Positions 35,646 through 46,083 of a DNA stretch of 64,000 nt are shown in pieces. Position 1 is the first letter of the stretch. Each line of letters starts with the position of its first letter. The position numbers and the translations under genes were made by a program. Under the pieces are notes generated by a model. The model saw only the letters and a list, made by a program, of their open reading frames with translations. It ran no database searches and was not told the origin of the DNA. The DNA lies in assembly GCA_023548195.1 (NCBI GenBank), contig JAJHZJ010000695.1, positions 817,423 through 881,422 of the forward strand. The letters are read 5' to 3'. This DNA comes from Bettongia penicillata ogilbyi (lineage: Eukaryota; Chordata; Mammalia; Diprotodontia; Potoroidae).

Positions 35646-36605
35646 TTAGCAGCATGTCCAAATGGAGGAGAAGACTTGAATTACCCTGTCCTGAATCTGC
35701 TTTGTCTTTACCCCATAAATGATGGGATTGAGCATGGGAGGCACCACCACATAGAGATTAGCCACTAGGATATGAATGTGCTGAGGAATGGTATTGCCTC
35801 CAAAGCGGTGAGCAAAGAAAGAAAAGAAGGCTGGTGTGTAGAACAGGAGGATCACACAAATATGGGAGCCACAGGTGTTAAGAGCCTTGAGCCTGGCAGA
35901 CCAGGAAGGTATATTGAAAACAGCATGAAGGATCAGTGAATAGGAAATAATGATGAACAGGACATCCAGACCTGTAGAAAACAGGGCCATGGTCAGGCCA
36001 TAGATGATGTTGACTTTGATATTGCCACAGGCCAACCTAGCTATGCCCATATGTTCACAATAGGAGTGGCGAATGATATTTTGTCCACAATAAGTAAGCC
36101 GATACACCAGAAAGATGAAAGGAAAGCAGATGAGAAAACTCCTAACCACAGCTGCTATCCCAATCTTCCCAATGACTGAGGGGGTAAGAATGGTGGTATA
36201 TCTCAATGGGTGACATATAGCCACATAGCGATCAAATGCCATGGCCAGTAGAATAGCTGATTCTGCCACAAAAATGAGATGGATGAAGAACATTTGGGTC
36301 ACACAGATGCCAAAGGAGATAGTGCCATAGTGGAACCAGAAAATTGCCAACATTTTAGGAGCTGTGGTGGTAGAGAGCAAGATATCTGCCAGGGCCAGCA
36401 TAGAGAGAAACAAGTACATAGGCTCATGGAGGCTGCGCTCAGTGATGATAAGGATGATCAAGAAGCTATTGCCCATAACAGCTACAAGGTACATTGAACA
36501 AATGGGAACAGAGATCCAGGCATGTGAGTCCTCCAGCCCGGGGATACCAATAAGAATGTACTTGATATCTTGGAGATTGGTGCTATTGAATGCAGAGGAC
36601 ACCAT
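35646..36605 (-). CDS. Olfactory receptor, OR52 family (class I), intact
   Basis: Seven-transmembrane odorant receptor expected in olfactory sensory neuron cilia, coupling through G-alpha-olf. Class I receptors tend to bind hydrophilic odorants such as acids; the ligand here is unknown. The 319-codon frame is complete. Residue marks are N-glycosylation site N7, GIPGLE 20-25, GN 45-46 in TM1, LHEPMY 59-64, C101 at the TM3 start (disulphide partner in loop 2), MAFDRYVAIC 122-131, SY 221-222 in TM5, [11 protein letters not shown] 240-250 and [15 protein letters not shown] 290-304. The ending FFAHRFGGN...[13 protein letters not shown] is OR52-like. The start sits at the usual distance before the first membrane segment. 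A decayed paralogue with matching flanks lies at 50031-50973. A possible splice acceptor lies just upstream. I cannot assign an orthologue number. Confidence 0.95.
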   Translation of the reverse strand: MVSSAFNSTNLQDIKYILIGIPGLEDSHAWISVPICSMYLVAVMGNSFLIILIITERSLHEPMYLFLSMLALADILLSTTTAPKMLAIFWFHYGTISFGICVTQMFFIHLIFVAESAILLAMAFDRYVAICHPLRYTTILTPSVIGKIGIAAVVRSFLICFPFIFLVYRLTYCGQNIIRHSYCEHMGIARLACGNIKVNIIYGLTMALFSTGLDVLFIIISYSLILHAVFNIPSWSARLKALNTCGSHICVILLFYTPAFFSFFAHRFGGNTIPQHIHILVANLYVVVPPMLNPIIYGVKTKQIQDRVIQVFSSIWTCC

Positions 36606-36621
36606 AGCTTACTGTCTGTTA

Positions 36622-36645
36622 ACTTGGCAGCTGTAATTAAATGAA
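36622..36645 (-). promoter_or_regulatory. Candidate 3' splice site before the OR52 coding exon
   Basis: OR coding regions usually sit in one exon behind a non-coding 5' exon. On the minus strand, TTTCATTTAATTACAG ends about 25 bases before the ATG at 36605, giving an AG at 36631-36632. The pyrimidine tract is weak. Inference only. Confidence 0.3.
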
Positions 36646-36875
36646 ATAGATTTGAGTGATACTTTTATCAGAAGTGCTACCACATGGAAGTGAATGTTTA
36701 AAACTTAAAATAAATTATTTATACTTTAAATTAATTATATATTATAAATTATACTTTAAATAATGCTGCCTTAGACACAATAGATGCTTGATTAGTTTCT
36801 TCTTGTGGCATATTCTGCTATTTGTGAGGAAGAGAGAAATTAAGGAATTAGTCTGAATATTGTACCTTCTTTACT

Positions 36876-37714
36876 TGTCTAGCATCTTCTCCACCCTGAT
36901 CTTTGTCTCCTGGGTTCCCTCTTTACGAGCTAAAATCCTACTTTCTGCAAGGAGATTTTCCTGATTCTCTTTATGCTAGTATTTTTGTATATTGATTATT
37001 GTAATTTTATCCGGCACATATCTCATTTGTTCCTAATTTTGTTTGTTTGCTTGCTTTTGCATGTTGTCTATTCCCCTCCCTCTTAGAATATGAGTTCCTT
37101 GAAAAGAGGACCTTTCTCTTGCTTGTTTTTGTGTTACCTTTATTTGTATCCCTAGAATTTAGCTCTGTACATAGCACAGAGCAGGCATTATTTATTTATA
37201 TAATTTTTCATTTGTTGGCATTTATTTATTATATATCAATGCATATATTATACAATAAATATTCAAATTGATTAATATTTAATATTTGTCAACTGACTGG
37301 CTGTCTGAAAAAAAAGAATGTCTTTGGTTGCTCTAGGAGATACTAAACTGTGATAGTAAAGATAATTCCTAATTCTTTCCCCCCACTCACCAAGAAATGG
37401 TCTCCCATTTTCCCAGTTATATCACTTCTCTGCTTAAGACCACTTCCATAGCTCCAAAACCAAAAGATTACATAATCTCAGATTTAGAAGAGGTTTTCAA
37501 ATACTACTGGATTCAGTCTGCACATGAAGATGGTTCCCTTTTTCAATAAATTCAGGTGATCATGTAGATTTCTAGGGAAAGGGAACCTTCTACTCCCTAA
37601 AGAAATCCATTATGCTTTCAGTCATTTGTAATAGCTAGGAAGTTTTCCCTGACTCAATTCTAACATCTCTCTTGTGAGACAGGTCTTTATATATAAGTTT
37701 TAATTGGTAACTAG
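36876..37714 (+). repeat. L2-like tail and diverged SINE-like repeat; no gene
   Basis: At 37085-37275 the order AGAATATGAGTTCCTTGAAA, TTTGTATCCCTAGAATTTAG and ACATAGCACAGAGCAGGCAT is the familiar L2 3'-end layout. At about 37450-37690 the phrase order (CTCAGATTTAGAAGAGGTTT, ATTTGTAATAGCTAGGAAGT, TTTTCCCTGACTC) resembles the old repeat seen at 54020-54330 and 57730-58140. No coding region is supported. Confidence 0.5.
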
Positions 37715-37935
37715 AAGGCTCAATTGATAGGCCTGGAGCCAGGAAGACTAACATTCATACCCAGCTTAAGACTTTTACTACTTGTGCGACTCGGGTCGTG
37801 ACTTATTTCCTCAGATACAAAATGGAGAAGGGATGATTATCACTTACCTCCTAAGGCTATTATGAGGATCAAATAAGATAACATTGTTAATGTACATTTT
37901 AGACACTTAATAAATGCTTGTTTCGTCCCTTCCTA
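37715..37935 (+). repeat. MIR-type SINE remnant
   Basis: GCCTGGAGCCAGGAAGAC, TGACTTATTTCCTCAG, TACAAAATGGAGAAGGG, ATGAGGATCAAATAAGAT and ACTTAATAAATGCTTGTTTC give a complete old MIR-class order. Confidence 0.7.
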
Positions 37936-38084
37936 TTACCTGGGAGTAGACTGAGCTGCCTGAATGGGCACCTGGGTAACTCAGCTCATCTGCTCCCTTC
38001 TGTCCCCCACTCCCTTCTACTCTCCAAAGGAAGGTAAATTTGGATGGTTTGAGGATACCCAGTGAACTTAGGGTTTATTGGTTA

Positions 38085-38313
<229 letters not shown>

Positions 38314-38603
38314 GTCTTTCCCAAAACCTTAAACCCAGTGCACCCTGAAGTCCATACATTGCACACCAATAGGTCCCTCACAAACTCCACTTAATAGTTG
38401 ATTTCTGGACCCTCCTGGCTTCCAAGTGGTTATCAGTACTGCACTGTTGCTCTTCCTCTACCATCTTGATTTAGTTATTTTTTTTTCTTTTGTTCTTTAA
38501 AGAGGCTGTTCCCTAATTACTTCTTAGAGAGGCTTATTCACTGAATGGCCCTACCTCACTCTGAGTACCTGAATAGGCCAAGGTTTGCTATTGCATCCTG
38601 GGC

Positions 38604-38783
38604 CTTCTCCAGTCATCCTAATGAATATCTGATCACTGGATTCAGATGACTCAGGAGGGGAAAGTGAGTTTGATGACCTTGAACAGACCTCCCTCGCTCA
38701 AAACAAAGCCAAGTGCAAGTCATGTCATCATTTTTCTGATGTCATGATCTTCTCCAAAAATGAAGGACAAGCACAGACAGACA
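38604..38783 (+). repeat. Partial CORE-SINE (same body as 5517-5824)
   Basis: CCAGTCATCCTAATGAATAT, CTGGATTCAGATG, CTCAAAACAAAGCCAAGTGC, AAGTCATGTCATCATTTTTC and AATGAAGGAC match the minus-strand text of the 5517-5824 SINE. The tRNA-like head is missing. Confidence 0.75.
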
Positions 38784-40179
38784 GAAAAAAGTATATGAAG
38801 ACTTTGGGGACACTATATTTACAAAGAGCTCTCAAATACTCTCATTTCCCCCTCACTCAATTCTTCCTGTATACAATCTATACAATTTCAGTTCTTCTAA
38901 TCTGTCTTCACATGTTATAGATTCAAGGACCTTTACTATTTTGGTTGATCTTCCACTCTATAAGTTATTGATTTTAGTGTAATTTTATTTTTTCAATTAT
39001 CAAAAATCTATTTTCTCTCTTAACTTTCCCACTGAAAAGAAAAAACATATATGATACCTGTAATAAATATGCATTGTGAAGCAAAGCAAATTAACATATT
39101 GATCATATTAAGTATATATGTGTGTGTATATATGTGTACACACATATATAATACATATATGTGCATATGTATAATTCTGAACCCTGAGTCCCTTCCTTTC
39201 TGTCAGGTGGGGAGTTGCATTTTATATCACTGATTCAAGCCATGGTCACTGTGTTAAAATTGTCTTCAAACTTTCAAAATTTTTAAAGTCCTTCAAAGTT
39301 TCCTAGTTTTTTGTAATAGGGCTGTTGTCCATGAGAGCCCAGGATTGGGAGTATGTATAGGTCACCAGCATGGTGTCTATTTGAGGTTGCATGTGGATAG
39401 AAGGTCATGATGATGTGAAATGAAAGGGCCCAGTTCTCCACTCCAGAGTGTTTACAGGTATTCTATTATGATTTCTTGTCCAGGGTGAAGATAGCCTTTT
39501 GATTTCACTGCTAAGTTAGAAGTGACAGTATATATAAATGGTCCCAATAAAGAAATTTGCTTTCCTTCCTTCCTTGTAGTGTAGAGGAAAGAAGTTACAA
39601 ATAAGAGTCTCCAAATCTCAAACATAATCTTACCAACTAAAGGTGCATTAGGAGGAAGATGAAGTGGAGAACACCCCCTCTCCTAGTGGTCCCATGGAGC
39701 TCAGAGAATTGTACCTAACATCTTTTTTTCAGCAACAAGAAAAGAGTGGATTTTTCCATCAGGGTCTTTTTGATATTCTCTCAGGTCCAGTTCAGCAACC
39801 AAGCAAAAGCCTGTGTTCACCAGACAATATGCAGGCAGGAAACACTCGCTGAATACCTCTGTATACTCTGGGGTAGAGGGCTGGACCTCTCCATTTCACA
39901 TCATCGTGACCTTCCAGAAGCAGGCTCACCCAGCCTCCATGTGGTAGCCCTTCACATGCTCCTGAGAGAGGGTCATCATTTATCAGTTTCACATTATGGT
40001 ATCAAAGCTCTTCATAAAATATGACACAAAACTGAATTCAATACTCCAAATACAGTTTAAGTAGAGCAGAGTAAAGAAGGATCATCACCTCCCTATTCCT
40101 GAAAGCCATAACACCTATGGTGGTGTCCATCTATAGCTAAAATTTTCTCATAATCTCTTGCACCTTCTTTAAGCCTTAC
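38784..40179. other. No recognised gene
   Basis: A TA/CA-rich patch lies at 39110-39170. Overlapping open frames at 39664-40024 (plus) and 39792-39992 (minus) have no recognisable motif. From about 40024 the text AACTGAATTCAATACTCCAA resembles the old repeat near 52140-52250. Confidence 0.45.
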
Positions 40180-40560
40180 CATCAGTATCACAGGGTTGCA
40201 AGAGACCAGAGGGTATGAGTTCATATTCCATCTCAACCACTTCCTAACAGCATGTCCTTGAGAAAATCCTTTCATTTCTCTGAACCTCATTTTCTGTAAA
40301 ATGAAAAGGGAGTAATGGATGAAATCTAAGGATTCTTTGAGCTCTAGAGCTATGGTTAAATAAAATGAAGACTCTGAGGGTCATCAGAAGTGATTTGATA
40401 CAATCCATACATGGTCAGGAATCATTTCTATGATTTGTGCTCTTCTAGCCTGTGCTTTAACACCTCTAGTAATAGGACATGCTGACTCCACAAAGCAGCC
40501 CCATCATACTGTTGAATATCTCTAGATGTTAGGAAGTTCCACTTTAGTTATAAGGACAGC
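40180..40560 (+). repeat. MIR-like remnant joined to an older repeat
   Basis: The MIR-like part runs to about 40375 (CCTCATTTTCTGTAAAATG, GAGCTCTAGAGCTATGG). The following GTGATTTGATACAATCCATA and AATATCTCTAGATGTTAGGA match the order at 53850-54200. The two sites thus share a compound repeat. Confidence 0.55.
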
Positions 40561-40723
40561 ATCTTTCTCCCTATAATTGCCCCTCCTTCCCAAAACAAGA
40601 GATGTATAATATAACAGCATAGCAAAATAGGTAACAAGAAAGATTCCATTCCCTTTCCCATAGCACAGGAGGTCTAGTCTGTAACAAAGTCTCCTGCCCC
40701 ACCCACTCAAAAAACAAAAGGCA

Positions 40724-40779
40724 AGTGCTAGTCATGCCATCATTTCTCTGATGGCATGGTCTTCTTCAGCAATGAAGGA

Positions 40780-40815
<36 letters not shown>

Positions 40816-40826
40816 GACACACACTG
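40724..40826 (+). repeat. CORE-SINE 3' end with (CA)n microsatellite
   Basis: The 3' end of the 5517-5824-type SINE (TAGTCATGCCATCATTTCTC, GCATGGTCTTCTTCAGCAAT, GAAGGATGAAAA) runs directly into (CA)n at 40784-40826. SINE tails commonly seed such repeats. Confidence 0.8.
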
Positions 40827-42726
40827 CCAGTGGGAGAGGGGACACACAGAGGGAAAATGCATGGTCATGGAACATGAGTGACTGGAGAACACACATGGAG
40901 GGACTCACACACAGGGAACATACATGTCTGGGGTTCGTACTTCTGCTTTTACTGCAGAGCCGCTGATCTCTTCTGATGACACCATCAGATAAAAGACTTT
41001 CTCCACTGAGATGGGGTCCTCTGGTGCCCTGTCTTCTCTGCCATGCTGCTCTCTGCTGACATCTCCATTATGGTGCTCCCTACCCTGGATTTAGCTTCTA
41101 AAGCCTCTTCTTCTATCAGCTTCTATCAACACCTATAGTTTATAGCCCAGTAACTATTTAAATTTTTTGTGATTTCAAATCCCAATAAGCTGGTAATAGA
41201 AGTCCTTCAGTATTTTTCAGTCTTTCCTTTCCTTTTATTTTATTTTCTTTTTCTGCTGTCACTCAGTCATGATACAGCAGTATGAGTGAAATTCTAGTTT
41301 CTTTTATTTCCCATTGTATCCCTGAGTTGATAGTTTCCCTACAATTTTGACCAGTTGATCCCAGCTCTGACCTTCTGTGGTCAAAGATTAAATCTATTTT
41401 CCTGAATCCTCATGCCAGCCCTTCAGCTATTTGAAAACAGTCCACTCTGTCTTCTCTTCTCCAAAGTAAGCATTTCCATTTTCCTCTTTATACCATGGAA
41501 CTAATTGCCTCTTTTCATTTCCATTGCCTTTCTCTGAATCTGCTCAAACACGTGAATATTTTTATGCAAAGGTTTTTTTTTTTTGTTGTTCCTTCCTTCT
41601 CTGCCTACCACCTCCTGGGAAAGGGAGAGAGGCAGGATGAACATACAGACATGCTACCTTCTCTTCCTCAATTGTTTATTACCCCAGAAATTTATAATTA
41701 TATCAATATCATTAAGGTGGCCAGGAATCATGTGTGAAAAGGGCAAAATATCAGTTTTACCTGCTATTTTTCAGTTGCTGTGTTTCCTGTCAGAAAGCAC
41801 CTATGTCAATACCTCTCACATCAGCTGCCCAATTCATAACAAGAGGCATTGAATGTTTATGATCCCCAGTACAAATACTCTGGAGGATCAGCTCCTCCCT
41901 TCTACCTCTCTCCTTATGTCTTTCCACTATACTGGAAACAAAGTCTATGACTCCTTTACATACCTTTGCTGCCTGACTAAGAACATGTTTCTGAAAAGCA
42001 ATGGCCTGTCTTACCTGTGTCTTGGATGAAAAGAGAAGCAGAGACATCAGTGAAAGAAGGAGTCAAAACCGAGTGAATACACAGAAATCAGGGAATGTGG
42101 TATTTATTCCTATCTGGCTCTCCCTCAGGTCCTCTTTTAGTCCTAGAGGATTAATCATCTTCCTTCTCTCTTTTCAGAATGAGATTATGGGGACACAGTC
42201 CCAAGTTTTTAAAACCAAAAGCATTTTTTCTCTTTAGCATATTCCTTATATTTCTTCATGGTCAGGTTTCACTAATAAATATTGACTTAATGAACAAAAA
42301 TTCTCAGATAAAATACCTCTCATCACAAATCAATATGTTCTCATACCCAAACAAGCACAAGAATAATGACACTCAAATATCAATTATAATATGAAAGAGC
42401 ACATTAATATATGATGAAAGTATGACCCCCAATCATCCCACCCCACTCCCATCCAGGAGGACTGGAAGAATAGGAAAAATAGCTTTGGGAGAACTAGATT
42501 CAAGCAAAAAAATATTTTCCCCCAAGTATATCTACCTTTTTAGTTTCTTCCTTTTTGCTCAATGAATCATGAATCACAATCAGATACAGAAGAAAAAAGG
42601 AAGCAGTTAACTAGAATTTATGCAGTGCTATAAGATATGCAAAGAACTATACATATCTTTTTCATTTAATTGATTTCTTTTTTTTTTTGGAACCCTGATC
42701 AATTTAATGACCAAGTGTCCAGAGAA

Positions 42727-42729
<3 letters not shown>
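40827..42729. other. No recognised gene; diverged repeat pieces
   Basis: At 41340-41500 the text (TGACCTTCTGTGGTCAAAGA, CAGCCCTTCAGCTATTTGAA, TCTTCTCTTCTCCAAAG) matches the order at 54240-54360, another part of the same old repeat. The open frames at 41495-41852, 41790-42047 and 42001-42394 show no motif and no conserved partner. Confidence 0.45.

Positions 42730-42766
<37 letters not shown>
42730..42766 (+). repeat. (AC)n microsatellite
   Basis: About 18 uninterrupted AC units lying just before the antisense L1 3' end. Confidence 0.95.
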
Positions 42767-42770
<4 letters not shown>

Positions 42771-42787
42771 ATATATAAAATTGTTGA

Positions 42788-43785
42788 AAACTAAATATAT
42801 TTAGTTTTCAACATTCACTTTTATAAAATTTTGAGTTGTTTTTCTCCTTCCCTCCCTCCCCTCTCCCCTCTCCCAGATAGCAAGTAATCTGATATGGGAT
42901 TTACTTGTACAATCATATTAAACATGTTTACACGTTGGTCATGTTGTAAAAGAATCAGAACAAAAGGGAAAAAAAGCACAAGAAAGAAAAAAGTGTGAAA
43001 ATAGGATGCTTTGATGTGCATTCAAGCTCCATGGTTTTCTCTGGTTGCAGATAGCATTTCCATCATGAGTCTGTAGGAATTGTCTTAGGTCATTGTATTG
43101 GTGAGAAGAGTTAAGTCTTTCAAAGTTGGTCATCACACAATGTTGTTGTTACTGTGTACAGTTTGCTCACTTCACTAAGCAAGATGTAAGTCTTTCCAGG
43201 TTTTTTTTTCTAAAATTCACCTGAAATTATCATTTCTTATAGGACAATAGTATGACATTACATTCATATACCACAACTTGTTTAACCATTCCCCAATTGA
43301 TGGGCATCCTCCCAATTGGCAATTATTTGCCATGAAAAACGTACTTCTATAAGTATTTTTGAACATGTGGTTCCTTTATGATCTCTTTGGAATACAGACC
43401 TAGAAGTGGTATTGCTGGATTAAAGGATATGCACAGTTTTATATTCCTTTAGGCATAGTTGCAAATTGTTCTCCAGAAAGGTTGAATCAGTTCACAACAC
43501 TGCCAACAATGCATTAGTGTTCCAATTTTCCTGAATCTCCAACATTGACAATTTCTTATCCCAGAAACTGAGGCATTTGGGTTTATCAAACAGTAGATTA
43601 CTATATCCATTAATTACTGTGTCTTGTGTACCTTACCTATTCCATTGATCCACCACTCTATACCTTAGGCAGTACCTAACAGTTTTAATGATTGCTACTT
43701 TATAATATAGTTTGAGATCTAGTAAATCTAGGCCACCTTCCTTTGCATTTTTTCATTAATTCTGTTGATATTCTTTTTTTGTATT
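42788..43785 (-). mobile_element. L1 fragment, 3' UTR and ORF2 C-terminus, internal deletion
   Basis: Minus-strand L1. The 3' UTR lies at about 42788-43170 (read on plus: TAGTTTTCAACATTCACTTT, CTCCCTCCC-rich, then GTGAAAATAGGATGCTTTGA). ORF2 C-terminal sequence follows (GATCTCTTTGGAATACAGAC at 43380, ATTCCCCAATTGATGGGCAT). Near 43545-43556 the text jumps from CTCCAACATTGACAATTTC to TTATCCCAGAAACTG. The parallel copy at 54365-55680 has about 570 bases between these landmarks, so this copy carries an internal deletion. No frame is intact. Confidence 0.8.
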
Positions 43786-44395
43786 AATTTATTTTAGTCA
43801 ACATTGATTAATATGATTTTGAGCTCCAAATTTTCTCCCCATCCCTCCCTCCCCCAACCGAAGATGGCTTGCATTCTGTTTATCCCTTCCTCCAGTCTGT
43901 TTTCCCCTCTATCATCCCACCCCAACCACTTTCCTCTCACTTCCTTCCTTATCTCTTTTAACTTGATCTATTTTTGCTTTGCTTTCAATGTATTCTGCTC
44001 CAGTCATTAACCTTAATTCTGAGTATATCCTTCTGCTTCAAATGTGTTTCTTATAAACAATATATTGTGGCATTCATTCTGTTATTTGCTTCCATTTTAT
44101 GGGAGAGTTCATCCCATTCACATTCACAGTTACAATTACTGTGCAATTCCCTCCATCCTATTTCCCCCATTTATACTTTTCTCTCTCCTTTAACCCCATC
44201 CATCTTCACCACAGTTTTGCTTCCAATTGTCACTCCCCTCAATCTACCATCCAATGTGTCAGCCTCTTTTCCTTTTCTTTCTTTTGCTCTCCCTTTTGTC
44301 CTTCCTTCTACATATTCCTCTTCCCCTTTCTCCTACTACTTCCATATAGGATAAGAAAATGTCTATAGTCAACTGAGTGTGTATACTATTCTCCC
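43786..44395 (-). mobile_element. Second antisense L1/HAL1 fragment
   Basis: At 43820-43920 the text (CTCCAAATTTTCTCCCCATC, CCCTCTATCATCCCACCCC) resembles the antisense of the HAL1 3' end at 18505-18640. From about 43970 it becomes antisense L1 ORF2 (TTCATTCTGTTATTTGCTTC, TTATGGGAGAGTTCATCCCA, TTCACATTCACAGTTAC). It is probably one or two further pieces. The pyrimidine-rich open frames here are artefacts. Confidence 0.6.
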
Positions 44396-44424
44396 TTTAA
44401 TCCAAATCCAATGAGGGTAAGGTT

Positions 44425-44631
44425 CAAACAAGGCTGTTTAAATGCAAAATTCAGACTTAAGTTGAAGAACATACAGAAAATCATCAGAACAAATAGCTAT
44501 GACCCAAATAACATATCTTAAGAATGTGAAGTGTAGGTGATGAATAGATTAGAGAAATTACACCTGGTCGATAGAGTGCCTGAAGGACTGTGGACAAGGG
44601 TTTGCAACATTGTACAGGAAGCACCACAAAA
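44425..44631 (+). pseudogene. BovB-like RTE element, segment 1 (after endonuclease)
   Basis: The frame around 44425-44631 reads NAKFRLKLKNIQKIIRTNSY, then (after a stop) [20 protein letters not shown] and NIVQEA. This is the linker between the endonuclease and reverse transcriptase of BovB/RTE elements (AKFRLKLKK..., NRF..L.LIDRVP.ELWTEV..IVQE). The element continues at 46084 after the inserted SLC25A6 retrocopy. It is interrupted by stops and not functional. Confidence 0.8.
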
Positions 44632-44643
44632 AAAGAGGGAGAG
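44632..44643 (+). repeat. Left target-site duplication of the SLC25A6 retrocopy
   Basis: AAAGAGGGAGAG, preceded by an A-run. The identical 12 bases occur at 46072-46083, exactly where the RTE sequence resumes. Confidence 0.75.
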
Positions 44644-46071
44644 TGACTTTGCCGGCTTTCAGCCCTCTGTCAACTGGCTTTCTTTCTCCAACTCCAACAC
44701 CTTCCCCCTCAGTAACCATGAGAGAACAGGCCATCTCCTTTGCCAAGGACTTCCTGGCCAGTGACAGCTCCCCTATTTTCTCCAAGATGGCAGTGGTCCC
44801 TATCGAGAGAATTCAGGTACTAAGGCAGGGGCAGCATTCAAGTAAACAAATTCCTGCAGATAAGCAGTACAAAGGCATAATGGATTATATAGTCTGAATT
44901 CCAAAGGAACAAGGGGTGCTTTCCTTCTGGCAGGGTAACTTAGCAAATGTCATCAGATATTTTCTCACACAGGCCCTTAACTTGGTGTTAAACAGGTGCT
45001 TTTGGGAGGAGCGGACAAGCATACACAGTTTTGGAGGTATTTGGCCGGCAATCTTGCCTCTAGTGGGGCAGCTGGAGCCACTTCTCTCTGCTTTGTCTAC
45101 CCCTTAGATTTCGCAAGAACCTGTTTGGCAGCTGATGTTGGGAAATCTGGCACTGAGATTTAAAGGCCTGGGAGACTGCCTTGTGAAAATCATCAAGTCT
45201 GATGGAATTCGTGGCTTGTATCAAGGTTTTAATGTCTCAGTGCAGGGTAGCATTATCTATAGAGCAGCTTACTTTGGCATCTATCATACAGCAAAAAGTA
45301 CGCTCCCATATTTCAAGAACACTCATATTGTGATAAACTGGATGATTGCACAAACAGTGACTACTGTAGCAGGTGTGGTCTCTTATCCCTCTGATACAGT
45401 AAGGCAGCGAATGATGATGCAGTCTGGGTGCAAAGGAGCTTATATCATGTACACTGGAACAATTGACTGCTGGAAGAAGATTGCTAAAGATGAGGGTGGC
45501 AAAGCTTTCTTCAAGGGTACCTTGTTCAATGTTCTTAGAGGCATGGGTAGAGCTTTCGTGCTTGTCCTGTATGATGAACTGAAGAAAGTAATCTAAGTAC
45601 ATCCTAACTAAGGAACCCGTGAATATAGATCATGTTGAATGCTTAACCATACTTAGCATTTTGGACCTTCAAGAAATTCCTGTTCTTTTTTTATCCAGGC
45701 CAGATCATGTTTGTAGGGGAGCCAGAAAAAGCTCGTAGAAAAAGGGACTTATTTATTGTGATCATTTTTCACATAGAGGATTCATGATGAGTCAGTATAT
45801 TGATTACTGGTTTGGGGGAAAATAACAGTTTCTGTGGGTCCAAGGAGGCAGATCAACTTAGACCATCTAGTTTAAAAGCTCTTTTGTGGGATCATAAATT
45901 TCTGTTTAAGTATTTATTTTAAAAAGTCATGTCTCCCATTTGTACTTAAGCACTATATATACTGTTTTGAACAGCTGACTATTTGACAGTTATGATTATC
46001 TGTGCTGGGCATTCTGCTGTTAAACAATAAATACACAGAAGACTCTAAAAAGAAGAGAGGGGGGGAAAGAG
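44644..46071 (+). pseudogene. SLC25A6: Processed pseudogene of ADP/ATP translocase 3
   Basis: Intronless retrocopy of a mitochondrial inner-membrane ADP/ATP carrier, with 5' UTR, ATG at 44718, coding region to about 45595, a 3' UTR, AATAAA at 46026-46031 and a degenerate A/G-rich tail. SLC25A6 is favoured over SLC25A4/5 by [13 protein letters not shown] near the start, [13 protein letters not shown] and the end YDELKKVI. Other family marks are [21 protein letters not shown] and [12 protein letters not shown]; the signature RRRMMM is degraded to RQRMMM. Lesions are a TGA at 44895-44897 in place of the usual Arg codon (CGA to TGA is likely), a deleted and frameshifted zone after TQALN (about 44985-45030), and a 5-base loss near 45153 that restores the original frame. 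The last 153 codons remain open but lack the N-terminal half, so no working carrier is expected. Confidence 0.93.
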
Positions 46072-46083
46072 AAAGAGGGAGAG
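46072..46083 (+). repeat. Right target-site duplication of the SLC25A6 retrocopy
   Basis: AAAGAGGGAGAG, identical to 44632-44643. The following text GCAAGAAAACAAAATGTTTG, then TCTAATGAGACTTTGCAAAT, is RTE coding sequence in continuation. Confidence 0.75.

Noticed and set aside
39664..40024. Overlapping frames of 62-92 codons as a small gene
   Set aside because: No recognisable motif, splice context or repeat-independent support, and competing frames overlap on both strands.
43804..44368. Plus-strand frames of 68-126 codons rich in Ser, Phe and Pro
   Set aside because: They read the antisense strand of L1/HAL1 sequence; hydrophobic composition reflects pyrimidine-rich DNA.
45237..45602. 121-codon minus-strand frame opposite the SLC25A6 pseudogene
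   Set aside because: Shadow of the conserved translocase coding strand; no independent similarity.
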